Shown here piece by piece: positions 16,266 through 23,996 of a DNA stretch of 46,623 bases (position 1 is its first letter; each line of letters starts with the position of its first letter). The position numbers and the translations under genes are program-made. This DNA is from Prevotella sp. P2-180 (GTDB lineage: Bacteria > Bacteroidota > Bacteroidia > Bacteroidales > Bacteroidaceae). The stretch is taken from positions 1 through 46,623 of the forward strand of contig NZ_NPJI01000107.1 of NCBI RefSeq assembly GCF_002251435.1, written 5' to 3'. Under the pieces are notes generated by a model. That model made no database searches, was not told the DNA's origin, and saw nothing but the letters and a program-made list of their open reading frames with translations.

Positions 16266-16839
16266 TAACAAGTCTCATTTTATAAGGCGGGTCTTGATGG
16301 CTGTCTTGTTTTGCATGTCGATGATTAACTCGTCGGCTCAGCCAAAGAGCGACACCTTTGACGATGCACTTGAACATCTGCCAATGCTCACCACACTCAC
16401 GATGAAGCTTTGCGGAGTGGACAGCAATACAAAGGACGACCTTGAGTTTTGCGCAAGCGTGCTCGGTAGCTATGTAGTGGCTGGAGTGGTGACCTACGGA
16501 CTGAAACACACCATACACGAATGGCGTCCAGACAACAGCGACAACAAGTCGTTCCCGTCAGGACATGCCACAATGTCGTTTGCAGGAGCTCACGCACTGC
16601 AAAAGGAGTTCGGACATGTGTCGCCCTGGATTGCCGTGGGAGGATATGCCGTGGCGGCGGGAGTAAGCGTCGACAGGGTGATAAGAGACCGCCACCATTG
16701 GTACGACGTGTGTGCAGGTGCCGCCATTGGAGTGCTTTCTACGGAATTGGCATACTACATTTCAGATAAGCTGTTTCCAAAATACAACGCTTCGCTCGCC
16801 TTTACTGGCAACAGTTTGTCGATAGGCGTAAGATTTTAG
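16255..16839 (+). CDS. PAP2-family phosphatase
   Basis: This is a 194-residue protein starting MWNNNKSHFIRRVLMAVLFC, with a signal peptide cut near SSAQ. The full PAP2 acid phosphatase signature is present: KHTIHEWRP (K-x6-RP), PSGH, and RVIRDRHHWYD (R-x5-H-x3-D). In the last motif Asp stands before the Arg, where Ser is usual. Substrates in this family are phospholipid phosphates or undecaprenyl pyrophosphate; recycling of the lipid carrier would fit the sugar transferase heading this operon (inference). The ATG at 16255 overlaps the end of the previous gene by 11 bp; the frame is open to a TTG at 16222, which would add ten residues before the signal peptide. Confidence 0.88.
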   Translation: MWNNNKSHFIRRVLMAVLFCMSMINSSAQPKSDTFDDALEHLPMLTTLTMKLCGVDSNTKDDLEFCASVLGSYVVAGVVTYGLKHTIHEWRPDNSDNKSFPSGHATMSFAGAHALQKEFGHVSPWIAVGGYAVAAGVSVDRVIRDRHHWYDVCAGAAIGVLSTELAYYISDKLFPKYNASLAFTGNSLSIGVRF

Positions 16840-16944
16840 CGAAAACTTACAGTTTGTTGCGCCTTTAGTTTGATTTGCGTCAATTAATAAGCTTGTGTGC
16901 GCAAACAATGACTCATTTTCCTTGCGGGTATCAAAAAAACATAG

Positions 16945-16952
16945 TAATTTTG
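16945..16952 (+). promoter_or_regulatory. Promoter -7 element of small secreted protein gene
   Basis: TAATTTTG followed by CAG, 70 bp before the ATG at 17023. CTTG at 16921-16924 is a weak upstream element at the correct distance. Confidence 0.55.
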
Positions 16953-17022
16953 CAGCGTCAAAAGACAAAAGGATGACATTTAACTATTTAGGTTTAACAA
17001 AAGATTTAGAAAGGGTAACATT

Positions 17023-17385
17023 ATGAAAAGATTGTTTTTGACAGTTGTTGCAGCATTGACATTGACAGCAACATTCGCAAAAGATGAGAAGGCAAACAAC
17101 GTAAACAACGCTAATGCCTATGACATGACAGTGAATATGTCGAGGTTGAGTGACGCTCTGAAACTCACCGTTGACCAGGTGGAAAGCGTGGCTGACGTAC
17201 ACCGCACATTCTGTGGAGAGATGCTTATTGCTTCTCAGGCCAATGAAGACGATCGCGACGCTCTCGTGAAGAAGGCTGTGAACAAGGACCTCAAGTATAT
17301 GCACTACCTGCTGAACGACAAGCAGTACAGAACTTACGTGATGATCCTCAACACCACACTCAACAATCGTGGTTTGAACAAGTAA
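17023..17385 (+). CDS. Small secreted protein of unknown function
   Basis: This 120-residue protein has a clear signal peptide (MKRLFLTVVAALTLTATFAK). The mature part is helical and charged (MSRLSDALKLTVDQVESVAD, then KKAVNKDLKYMHYLLNDKQY) and has one cysteine. I recognise it as a type widespread in Prevotella and Bacteroides, without a known role. The gene stands alone between its own promoter and a strong terminator, so it is probably a well-expressed single-gene transcript, exported to the periplasm or beyond. Confidence 0.8.
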   Translation: MKRLFLTVVAALTLTATFAKDEKANNVNNANAYDMTVNMSRLSDALKLTVDQVESVADVHRTFCGEMLIASQANEDDRDALVKKAVNKDLKYMHYLLNDKQYRTYVMILNTTLNNRGLNK

Positions 17386-17423
17386 ATTCAGAAAAGAGAG
17401 AGAGAACAATATCAGATGAAGAT

Positions 17424-17465
17424 GGACTTGCACCAGTTTTTTTAGGTGCGGGTCCTTTTTTTTTT
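17424..17465 (+). terminator. Rho-independent terminator
   Basis: GGACTTGCACC (17424-17434) pairs with GGTGCGGGTCC (17445-17455), an 11-bp stem with two G-U pairs, followed by nine or more T. One of the strongest terminators in the window. Confidence 0.9.
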
Positions 17466-17536
17466 GGGTAATTCCTTGGTTTTCTCATTTATTTTCACTT
17501 ATTTTGCAGAGAAATTAAAGAATTATTGAATATATA

Positions 17537-18457
17537 ATGAGAAAAAACAAATTTTTTGCAATGGCACTGGCTGCTATGATGCTGGCGGGATGCGGAACAT
17601 CATCCACTGTGCCTATCACGGGGAGAAAGCAGAATATACTGGTGAGCGACGAACAAGTACTAAGTCTAAGCAACCAGCAGTATCAAGAATATATGAATTC
17701 AGCCAAGGTGTCGACGAACGCTACAAATACGGCAATGGTGAAACGCTGCGGACAAAGGTTGGCTAATGCTGTGGTGTCATACCTGCAGCAAAACGGAATG
17801 GCACAGGAAGTGGCTAACTATAAGTGGGAGTTTAACCTAGTGCAGGACAATAGCGTAAACGCTTTCTGCATGCCCGGAGGAAAAATAGTGGTGTACGAGG
17901 GACTGCTGCCCGTAACGAAAGACGAAGCTTCGCTCGCAGTGGTGCTCGGACATGAGATAGCACACGCCGTGGCAAAACACTCGGCTGAACGCATGAGCAA
18001 CGAAATAAGGAAACAATATGGAGGACAGATACTCGGGGCTGTGCTTCAGGGAACTGGCGCCAGCACTAACCTGCAGACCATCAGCTCAACAGTGTTTGGA
18101 TTAGGTTCGGCTCTGGGTGGGGCTGCTTATTCACGTAGCCAGGAAAACGAGGCCGACCATCTTGGCATCATCTTTGCTGCCATGGCTGGATATGACCCAA
18201 TGGTGGCTATCGACTTCTGGAAACGTATGGCTGCCGCTACCGGTAACTCTTACTCTTTGCTCAGCGATCACCCAAGCGATGAAAGCAGAATAAAGAACAT
18301 ACAGGGATGGATGAACGAGGCTAAACAATATTACACGCCGCAGACAACAACATCAAAATCGGCGTCGACCAAGACAACGACGACAACAAAGTCGAGCCTT
18401 AACAGTAGCGGCAAGCCGATAAAGGCTACCAAAACAATAAAGATAGGCCCAAAATAA
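17537..18457 (+). CDS. M48-family metalloprotease lipoprotein
   Basis: This is a 306-residue lipoprotein with lipobox LAGC, Cys19. The zinc protease motif HEIAH is at 139-143, and the third-ligand region ENEADHLG is at 203-210. This fits the periplasmic M48 peptidases of the BepA/LoiP/YcaL type, which degrade or help assemble outer-membrane proteins. The last 50 residues are a Thr/Ser/Lys-rich low-complexity tail that is not part of the fold. Its position before a peptidoglycan D,D-peptidase gene fits an envelope maintenance role. The start is the ATG at 17537; a recognisable but imperfect -7 element (TTATTTTG) lies upstream. Confidence 0.92.
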   Translation: MRKNKFFAMALAAMMLAGCGTSSTVPITGRKQNILVSDEQVLSLSNQQYQEYMNSAKVSTNATNTAMVKRCGQRLANAVVSYLQQNGMAQEVANYKWEFNLVQDNSVNAFCMPGGKIVVYEGLLPVTKDEASLAVVLGHEIAHAVAKHSAERMSNEIRKQYGGQILGAVLQGTGASTNLQTISSTVFGLGSALGGAAYSRSQENEADHLGIIFAAMAGYDPMVAIDFWKRMAAATGNSYSLLSDHPSDESRIKNIQGWMNEAKQYYTPQTTTSKSASTKTTTTTKSSLNSSGKPIKATKTIKIGPK

Positions 18458-18503
18458 CCTGGATTATAATTCATTGCTAAATAGAATAATCGCAAGAGAA
18501 AAC

Positions 18504-19754
18504 ATGAAAAACAGAAATATGATGTTTGTCGTGATTACGGCTATTGTATGCGCAATGGTGACTTGTGCAATATCAGCCTGCTCGAATGGAAACAAGGCTG
18601 ATGGCGAGCATAATGACATAGACACGATAAACACAATACCCGTGGATACTGCCCTGCGCAACAGACTGGAATGCTTTGCACAAAAACCTCGACCGCAGGG
18701 CAATTTCGCTTTCCATGTGTTTGACATCACTGCCGACAAACCTGTCTACGGATGCAACGACACTCTGGCCCTGCCATCTGCATCATGCATGAAACTGCTT
18801 TCCGGAATTGCTGGGCTTCACCTTTTGGGAAGTAATTATGAATATCATACGGAGATGCTTACTTCAGGAAAGGTGACACACGATGGCACTCTCACAGGAA
18901 ATATTGCCTTCAAAGCCGGACTCGACCCGCAGCTGATGGCTGCCGACCTTAACGACTTCTCGAAGGCTGTGAAAGACTGCGGGGTGAAAAAGGTGGAGGG
19001 AAAGATTTATGTGGACCTCACAATAACAGAACCCGTGAAAAGCGAAAGGCACTGGTATCCATGGGATCTCACTTTCTCGAAATATGGATTGCTATATAAG
19101 GGAGGCGACAAGGTGGTGAAAAACCTGAAGGCTTCGCTAAGGGCTCATGGAGTGGCAGTGGCTGACAGCCAGGTGGTTGTGGCTCATGCTCCCAAAGGTA
19201 TGAAGACGGTGCACACCGTAAAGCGGCCTATAGACGATGTAGTGAAGAGAATGTGGAAAAACAGTTCCAACACTCAGGCCACTGCAATGCTCTACACCAT
19301 AGGACATAGGGATAATCCTGAGGCTGACCCTGTGGCGAGCGGTGTGGCTTACCTGCGTAGATTTTTGCATAACGACCTCGGGATGACCGACCGGACATTG
19401 TGCATACACGATGGCTGCGGCCTATGTATCTACAATCGTCTCTCGCCCAAGGCCCTTACAACAATACTGCGTTTTGGATATAAAAACAAGGAGATTCGTG
19501 CCTCTCTGGAACGTAATCTCCCTGTGTCTGGTGTTGACGGAACATTGGCCCGTGAGATGACAGGTCCGAAGACCCGTGGAAAGGTGAGTGCGAAAACCGG
19601 CACTCTGTCTCATCCCTATGGCATCAGTTCACTTGCCGGATTTTGCGAAGCATCAAACGGCCACTTGCTTGCCTTTGCCATCATGGACAGCGAGATGTCG
19701 GTGCTTGACGCAAGGGTGTTGCAAAGAAAACTGTGTGAAGAACTGGTAAAATAA
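18504..19754 (+). CDS. dacB: D-alanyl-D-alanine carboxypeptidase/endopeptidase (PBP4 type)
   Basis: This 416-residue protein fits peptidase family S13, which trims or cuts peptidoglycan cross-bridges in the periplasm. Active-site motifs are in order: SxxK as SCMK at 94-97, SxN as SSN in KNSSNTQATAM, and KTG in SAKTGTLS near the C terminus. The N terminus has a hydrophobic segment ending ISAC (Cys26), so it may be a lipoprotein. The frame is open to a TTG at 18474, but the ATG at 18504 gives a proper signal sequence. It follows the M48 protease gene by 46 bp in the same direction. Confidence 0.92.
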   Translation: MKNRNMMFVVITAIVCAMVTCAISACSNGNKADGEHNDIDTINTIPVDTALRNRLECFAQKPRPQGNFAFHVFDITADKPVYGCNDTLALPSASCMKLLSGIAGLHLLGSNYEYHTEMLTSGKVTHDGTLTGNIAFKAGLDPQLMAADLNDFSKAVKDCGVKKVEGKIYVDLTITEPVKSERHWYPWDLTFSKYGLLYKGGDKVVKNLKASLRAHGVAVADSQVVVAHAPKGMKTVHTVKRPIDDVVKRMWKNSSNTQATAMLYTIGHRDNPEADPVASGVAYLRRFLHNDLGMTDRTLCIHDGCGLCIYNRLSPKALTTILRFGYKNKEIRASLERNLPVSGVDGTLAREMTGPKTRGKVSAKTGTLSHPYGISSLAGFCEASNGHLLAFAIMDSEMSVLDARVLQRKLCEELVK

Positions 19755-19803
19755 CCAATCACCAATCATCAATAATCAATAATCAATAATCAATCACCAA
19801 TCC
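19755..19803. repeat. AATCAAT-rich tandem repeat between convergent genes
   Basis: The whole gap between dacB and the convergent DnaJ gene consists of near-repeats of AATCAAT and AATCACC. No hairpin terminator is seen here. Confidence 0.65.
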
Positions 19804-20604
19804 CTACATCCCCCTTGCCTTAAACACTTTTTCCTTGGCGGCGTTAATCTCCTGAAACTTCTTTTCAGCAGCTTTCTTCACGTCTTCGCCAAGGGTGGCA
19901 ACGCGGTCGGGATGATGGGCGAGGGCAAGTTTGCGATATGCCTTGCGCACTTCATCGTCGGTAGCGTCGGGAGACACACCAAGCACCTTGTAGGCTTCTT
20001 CAAGACTGTCGCCTTTGAGATTGAAGAGCGACTCGATGTCTGCATGTGACAGACCGAGCCAAGTGCCACACTCACGGATGGCAGTGACCTCTGTTGGGTC
20101 TACACTGCCATCGGCCTGAGATATAAGCACAAGGAAGTTGACCAATTGCAGACGCTGTGAATAGTCCATGAACTGAGCAATCTGGTTGCAGCAGTCTGCC
20201 ACGGTGTTTTTAAACAGAAGGCGTCCTTGACGTTTCTGCTCGTCGAAGAGTCGAAGTAGAATCTCTTCACCCTGTGTCTGAGCCGACAAGCCGAAGTTCT
20301 GACGCAGAAACTCCCTTACGAGCTGCATTTCCGAATGCATAATCCGTCCGTCGGCCTTTATTACATACGAAGCCAGTACGAGAAGCGAGAACATGAAGCT
20401 GCTGCGCTGTTCGTCGGCGTTATACTCGCGGGCAGTATCATAGCTGTTGCCGAAAGCCCCGCTGCGTGTTCCCGAGTTGCCGGGATTATTTACTGAGTCA
20501 AGTCCTGTGTCGAACAATGCTCCTATTGCCACTCCGGCCAATGCCCCGAGTGGTCCTGCGGTAATCCATCCGATTATACCGCCAATCCATTTGCCTGCAC
20601 TCAT
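19804..20604 (-). CDS. TerB/J-domain co-chaperone (DjlA-like)
   Basis: This is a 266-residue protein. Residues 5-32 are a glycine-rich membrane segment (IGGIIGWITAGPLGALAGVA). A TerB domain covers about residues 65-190, with the acidic metal-site motifs KADGRIMHSE and QADGSVDPTE. The C-terminal J domain (residues 203-266) contains HPD at 231-233, which stimulates DnaK. This is the arrangement of E. coli DjlA, an inner-membrane DnaK partner. It is the last gene of the minus-strand run that begins with pheA, 9 bp after the exporter gene, though it need not be functionally linked to it. Confidence 0.92.
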   Translation of the reverse strand: MSAGKWIGGIIGWITAGPLGALAGVAIGALFDTGLDSVNNPGNSGTRSGAFGNSYDTAREYNADEQRSSFMFSLLVLASYVIKADGRIMHSEMQLVREFLRQNFGLSAQTQGEEILLRLFDEQKRQGRLLFKNTVADCCNQIAQFMDYSQRLQLVNFLVLISQADGSVDPTEVTAIRECGTWLGLSHADIESLFNLKGDSLEEAYKVLGVSPDATDDEVRKAYRKLALAHHPDRVATLGEDVKKAAEKKFQEINAAKEKVFKARGM

Positions 20605-20613
20605 AATATTATT

Positions 20614-21558
20614 TTATTTAAGTTTTTTCCTGCCACTCATATACATCCCCGAAAGGATGAAGAGTGAGCCAACGAGAAAGAAGAGAGTAATCTGTTCGTC
20701 TAATACAAACCATGCTACAATGATGGTAGTGATGGGATTGAAATAGACCCAGTTGGTGCATTTTACGGCACCAAGCTTCGCCATACACCAACTCCACGTG
20801 AGATAGCAGAGCATGGAAGCTACACAGCCAAGGAACAACAAGTTGACCATCACTTCCGGGCGGAAAAGCACTTCTGCCGAAGGCATATCGGGCTCTATCA
20901 GATAGTAGGGCAGAATAGTCAGTACTCCATAGAAAAACACTTTCCGCGTGATAAACAATGCCGAGTAACGGTCCATCACGAGCTTCATCAGCAACGAGTA
21001 GAACACCCAACACATGCATGCCGTGAAGGCAAGGCCGTCGCCGATGGGAGACAGGTGGAGCACAAACCTGCCGTTGAGCACCACTATCGCCATACCGGCA
21101 AACGCCAATAGCGATCCCACTGTCTGCCACAACCTGAAACGCTCGGACTTGTAGAACATACCGATGACGATGGCTGCAAATAGTGGGCACGAACAGACTA
21201 TAAGCGACACGTTGGTGGCTGTGGTGAAGCGAAGAGCCTCGTTTTCGCTCAGAAAATACAAGGAGCCTCCAGTCACTCCCAATGCCGCCATGACAAGTTC
21301 GTCGCGCCAGTTGTCTGCAACCCATTTATGCTGTATCTTTCTCCATTTCTCAGGATACGCTGTCTTCAGCTTGCCACGTAGAAACAACGGGCGAAGCAAA
21401 GAGAAGGCAGTAAGCATCACATAGGCGATGATAAAGCGGAGCGTGAAGATTTGTGCGGGCGAAAGACCATTGATAATCAGTAGTTTCGTCCACACAAATG
21501 TCGTTCCCCAGATGGCAACCGTAAAGAATGCCACGATATGGAAAATATTATCTTTCAC
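20614..21558 (-). CDS. EamA/DMT-family transporter
   Basis: This 314-residue inner-membrane protein has about ten predicted membrane segments in two EamA repeats (FTVAIWGTTFVWTKLLIING in the first, GDGLAFTACMCWVFYSLLMK opening the second). Families of this type export amino acids or other metabolites. The start overlaps the tyrA stop by 11 bp, so it is translationally coupled to an aromatic amino acid gene; export of Phe/Tyr or an intermediate is a reasonable but untested inference. Confidence 0.9.
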   Translation of the reverse strand: MKDNIFHIVAFFTVAIWGTTFVWTKLLIINGLSPAQIFTLRFIIAYVMLTAFSLLRPLFLRGKLKTAYPEKWRKIQHKWVADNWRDELVMAALGVTGGSLYFLSENEALRFTTATNVSLIVCSCPLFAAIVIGMFYKSERFRLWQTVGSLLAFAGMAIVVLNGRFVLHLSPIGDGLAFTACMCWVFYSLLMKLVMDRYSALFITRKVFFYGVLTILPYYLIEPDMPSAEVLFRPEVMVNLLFLGCVASMLCYLTWSWCMAKLGAVKCTNWVYFNPITTIIVAWFVLDEQITLFFLVGSLFILSGMYMSGRKKLK

Positions 21559-22348
21559 TTCTTATCTCTATGTCTCTTTTTACATGATTTCTGATTTTCG
21601 TCAGATACTTCTTCATGCGTTCAGAGTCCTTGTGGTCGATAATATCGAGAAGTTCTTTTAGCTCGTCGCGAATTTCTGACACCTGATCGCTGGTATAGGG
21701 GTTGAAGAGGATTTCCTGAAGCAGGTAGTCGTCTTCGTTGAGCACTCCCTTGGCTATGCTCATGTGGCGCTTGAAGGTGGTGCCTGGAGCGTCCTGGTGT
21801 TTCATTACTGCCGCAAACACAAAAGTGCTGACGAACGGGATACTGAGGGAGTAAGCCACCGTGCGGTCGTGTTCCTCGAATGTGTATTCATAGATGTTGA
21901 GGCCAAGCCGACTGTAGAGGTCTTTGAAGAAGATACGTCCCATGTAGTCGCCTTCGCTGATGATGATGGCGTTCTCTTCGCTCAGTTGGTTGAGGTTGGC
22001 GAATGTGGGGCCGAACATCGGGTGGGTTGACACGTATCTATGTCCTGTGGTTTCGTAATAATCCTTCAGGTTGGTTTTCACCGACGATATGTCGCTGATG
22101 ATGCAGTCGGCAGGTAATGATGGCAACACTTCCTGAAATGCAGGGATAGTATATTTCACTGTCACTGCATTTATTACGAGTTCCGGAGCAAATGCCTTTA
22201 TTTCCTCTAATGTGGTGAGGCGTTGGCAGTTGTATGTAAATCTCATTCGCTTCGGGTCTTTTTCGTATACGGCCGTCTCATGGTCGAAGCTGAGCAGGTC
22301 GAGAAAGAAACTTCCCATCTTCCCTGCGCCCAATACTAAAATTTTCAT
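21548..22348 (-). CDS. tyrA: Prephenate dehydrogenase
   Basis: This 266-residue NAD(P)-dependent enzyme oxidises prephenate to 4-hydroxyphenylpyruvate for tyrosine. The N-terminal Rossmann motif is VLGAGKMG; family signatures include SDISSVK and STHPMFGPTFAN with the catalytic His. The frame extends to a TTG at 22357, but the ATG at 22348 gives the usual MKILVLGAGKMG start. No ACT domain is fused. It is the fourth biosynthetic gene of the aromatic operon, separated from the DAHP synthase gene by an inserted four-helix-bundle gene and repeats. Confidence 0.95.
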   Translation of the reverse strand: MKILVLGAGKMGSFFLDLLSFDHETAVYEKDPKRMRFTYNCQRLTTLEEIKAFAPELVINAVTVKYTIPAFQEVLPSLPADCIISDISSVKTNLKDYYETTGHRYVSTHPMFGPTFANLNQLSEENAIIISEGDYMGRIFFKDLYSRLGLNIYEYTFEEHDRTVAYSLSIPFVSTFVFAAVMKHQDAPGTTFKRHMSIAKGVLNEDDYLLQEILFNPYTSDQVSEIRDELKELLDIIDHKDSERMKKYLTKIRNHVKRDIEIRSER

Positions 22349-22360
22349 TTCATTCAAATT

Positions 22361-22423
22361 TTAAAAAACTTACGTTTTAAAGATTAAAAGGTCTTTGACC
22401 TTAAAAAACTAACGTTTTAAAGA
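22361..22423. repeat. Left flanking repeat of the four-helix-bundle gene
   Basis: Two direct copies of TTAAAAAACT(T/A)ACGTTTTAAAGA (22361-22383 and 22401-22423) flank the hairpin AAGGTC-TTT-GACCTT (22388-22402). The second copy supplies the stop codon of the four-helix-bundle gene. An inverted version lies beyond the other end of that gene. Confidence 0.8.
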
Positions 22424-22779
22424 GTTTCTTTTGCTTTTGTCTTTTTCAATACATTTACAAAAATGCCTATTATTCGCCTTAAGTCCTTATTCATTGATTC
22501 AGACTGCTCGATAGTAATATAATCTGTTTTTTGCAATAGTTCAAGCCAATATTTAGTTTCATTTGCCTCTTTCAAAGCGATATGCATCTTTGCGATAAAA
22601 TCAGCTGTGCTTTGAGCCATCTCTGCTTCATACATGTTGGCTCCAATACTTGTCCCACTCCGTAGTACCTGCTTAGACATTACATACTCGTTTTTCTGTT
22701 CCATCAAGTATTTATATAATCGTACAATTCGTATAGCAAAATCAACGCATACTGACCTTATATATTGTTTTTCGTACAT
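22417..22779 (-). CDS. Four-helix-bundle protein (23S rRNA intervening-sequence family)
   Basis: This 120-residue all-helical protein starts MYEKQYIRSVCVDFAIRIVR and contains the family hallmark LRSGTSIGANMYEAEMAQS. It belongs to the S23 intervening-sequence/four-helix-bundle family, found in rRNA inserts and scattered in Bacteroidetes genomes; related proteins (Avd) serve diversity-generating retroelements. The biochemical role is unknown for free-standing members; nucleic acid binding is suspected. It interrupts the aromatic amino acid operon between tyrA and the DAHP synthase gene, in the same direction, and is bracketed by inverted repeats, with its stop codon inside the left one. This suggests insertion as a unit. 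Confidence 0.85.
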   Translation of the reverse strand: MYEKQYIRSVCVDFAIRIVRLYKYLMEQKNEYVMSKQVLRSGTSIGANMYEAEMAQSTADFIAKMHIALKEANETKYWLELLQKTDYITIEQSESMNKDLRRIIGIFVNVLKKTKAKETL

Positions 22780-22794
22780 TATTTATCCGAGTCT

Positions 22795-22899
22795 TTAATG
22801 AATATTTTAAGGTCGAGGACCTTCTAATTTTTAAAACGTAAGTTTTTTAAGGTCGAAGACCTTTTAATCTTTAACAAATGACGCATAGCGTCATTTGTT
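22795..22899. repeat. Right flanking repeat of the four-helix-bundle gene
   Basis: It contains AAGGTC-GAG-GACCTT (22809-22823), an inverted copy of the left repeat core around 22830-22850 (TTAAAACGTAAGTTTTTTAA), AAGGTC-GAA-GACCTT (22849-22863), and a perfect 12-bp stem AACAAATGACGC-ATA-GCGTCATTTGTT (22873-22899) that overlaps the stop codon of the DAHP synthase gene. Confidence 0.8.
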
Positions 22900-23955
22900 A
22901 ATTATCTCCATCTGCTGCCTAACGCTTTCCTCGTGGATAAGTTCGAACACTTTGGCTGTGAATTCGGGCGACATGCCGCAGAGTGAGCCTTGTGCGCCTC
23001 GTTTCTCGAGTATTTCGTTGTAGCGGGCAGCCTGAAGGATAGTCATGTTGTGTTCTTTCTTGTACTGTCCTATCTCGCGGCATACGCGCATGCGCTTTGA
23101 GAGAAGGTCCATGAGCTGGTTGTCGAGATCGTCAATTTGTCGGCGCAGCAGGGTGATGCCTTCTGTTGAATTTGTCTCGCTTCGGATGACGAGCAGGGTG
23201 AGAATGTAGTCGAGCACGTCTGGGGTCACTTGCTGCTTGGCGTCGCTCCATGCACAGTCTGGATTGCAGTGGCTTTCTACTATGAGTCCGTCAAAGCCAA
23301 GGTCGAGGGCCTGCTGGCATAGAGGTGCGATGAGTTCGCGGCGGCCTCCAATGTGTGATGGGTCGCATATGATAGGCAGTTCGGGTATTCGGCGGTGGAG
23401 TTCGATAGGAATCTGCCACATCGGGGTGTTGCGGTATATCTTCTTGTCGTAGCTTGAGAAGCCGCGATGTATGGCGGCCAGCTTTTTCACTCCTGCCTGG
23501 TTGATGCGTTCCAAGGCTCCTATCCACAATTCAAGGTCGGGATTGACTGGGTTTTTCACAAACACCGGTACGTCGATGCCCTTGAGGGAGTCGGCGAGAG
23601 CCTGCATGGCAAACGGGTTGGCTGAGGTGCGTGCTCCAACCCAAAGTATGTCTATGCCGTATTTCAGTGCGAGTTCTACATGTTCAGGAGTTGCCACTTC
23701 GGTAGCAACGAGCATTCCGGTTTCTTCCTTCACCTGTTTCATCCATGGCAGTGCCACTTCTCCATTACCTTCGAATCCTCCTGGCTTGGTACGAGGTTTC
23801 CATACTCCGGCTCGGAACATGTGGCATCCCTTTTCCGCAAGTTGTCTTGCTGTTGTCATCACTTGCTCTTCCGTTTCGGCTGAGCATGGTCCTGCTATCA
23901 CAAATGGACGTTCGTTGTCGCTTGGCAACGTAAGTTTTTCAAGTTCTAATTCCAT
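22891..23955 (-). CDS. DAHP synthase-chorismate mutase fusion
   Basis: This is a 354-residue bifunctional enzyme. Residues 1 to about 260 form the 3-deoxy-7-phosphoheptulonate synthase domain (RPFVIAGPCSAETEEQVMTT, FRAGVWKPRTKPGGFEG, and PIICDPSHIGGRRE) that starts the shikimate pathway. Residues about 262-354 are an AroQ-type chorismate mutase (LLRRQIDDLDNQLMDLLSKR). Fusion of the first shikimate enzyme to chorismate mutase is known in Bacteroidetes and allows feedback control by prephenate in related enzymes. It lies 41 bp after the aminotransferase gene. Transcription is probably controlled by the attenuator upstream of pheA. Confidence 0.95.
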   Translation of the reverse strand: MELELEKLTLPSDNERPFVIAGPCSAETEEQVMTTARQLAEKGCHMFRAGVWKPRTKPGGFEGNGEVALPWMKQVKEETGMLVATEVATPEHVELALKYGIDILWVGARTSANPFAMQALADSLKGIDVPVFVKNPVNPDLELWIGALERINQAGVKKLAAIHRGFSSYDKKIYRNTPMWQIPIELHRRIPELPIICDPSHIGGRRELIAPLCQQALDLGFDGLIVESHCNPDCAWSDAKQQVTPDVLDYILTLLVIRSETNSTEGITLLRRQIDDLDNQLMDLLSKRMRVCREIGQYKKEHNMTILQAARYNEILEKRGAQGSLCGMSPEFTAKVFELIHEESVRQQMEIINK

Positions 23956-23996
23956 AATTGTTATATTTTTATTTTAATTTTTTTTTATAATGAAAG

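Noticed and set aside
13450..16839. Complete capsule or O-antigen cluster
   Set aside because: Only the priming transferase is present; no further glycosyltransferase, flippase, polymerase or export gene is in the window.
22417..22779. Avd accessory protein of a diversity-generating retroelement
   Set aside because: No reverse transcriptase and no template/variable repeat pair is found nearby; the general four-helix-bundle family is the safer call.
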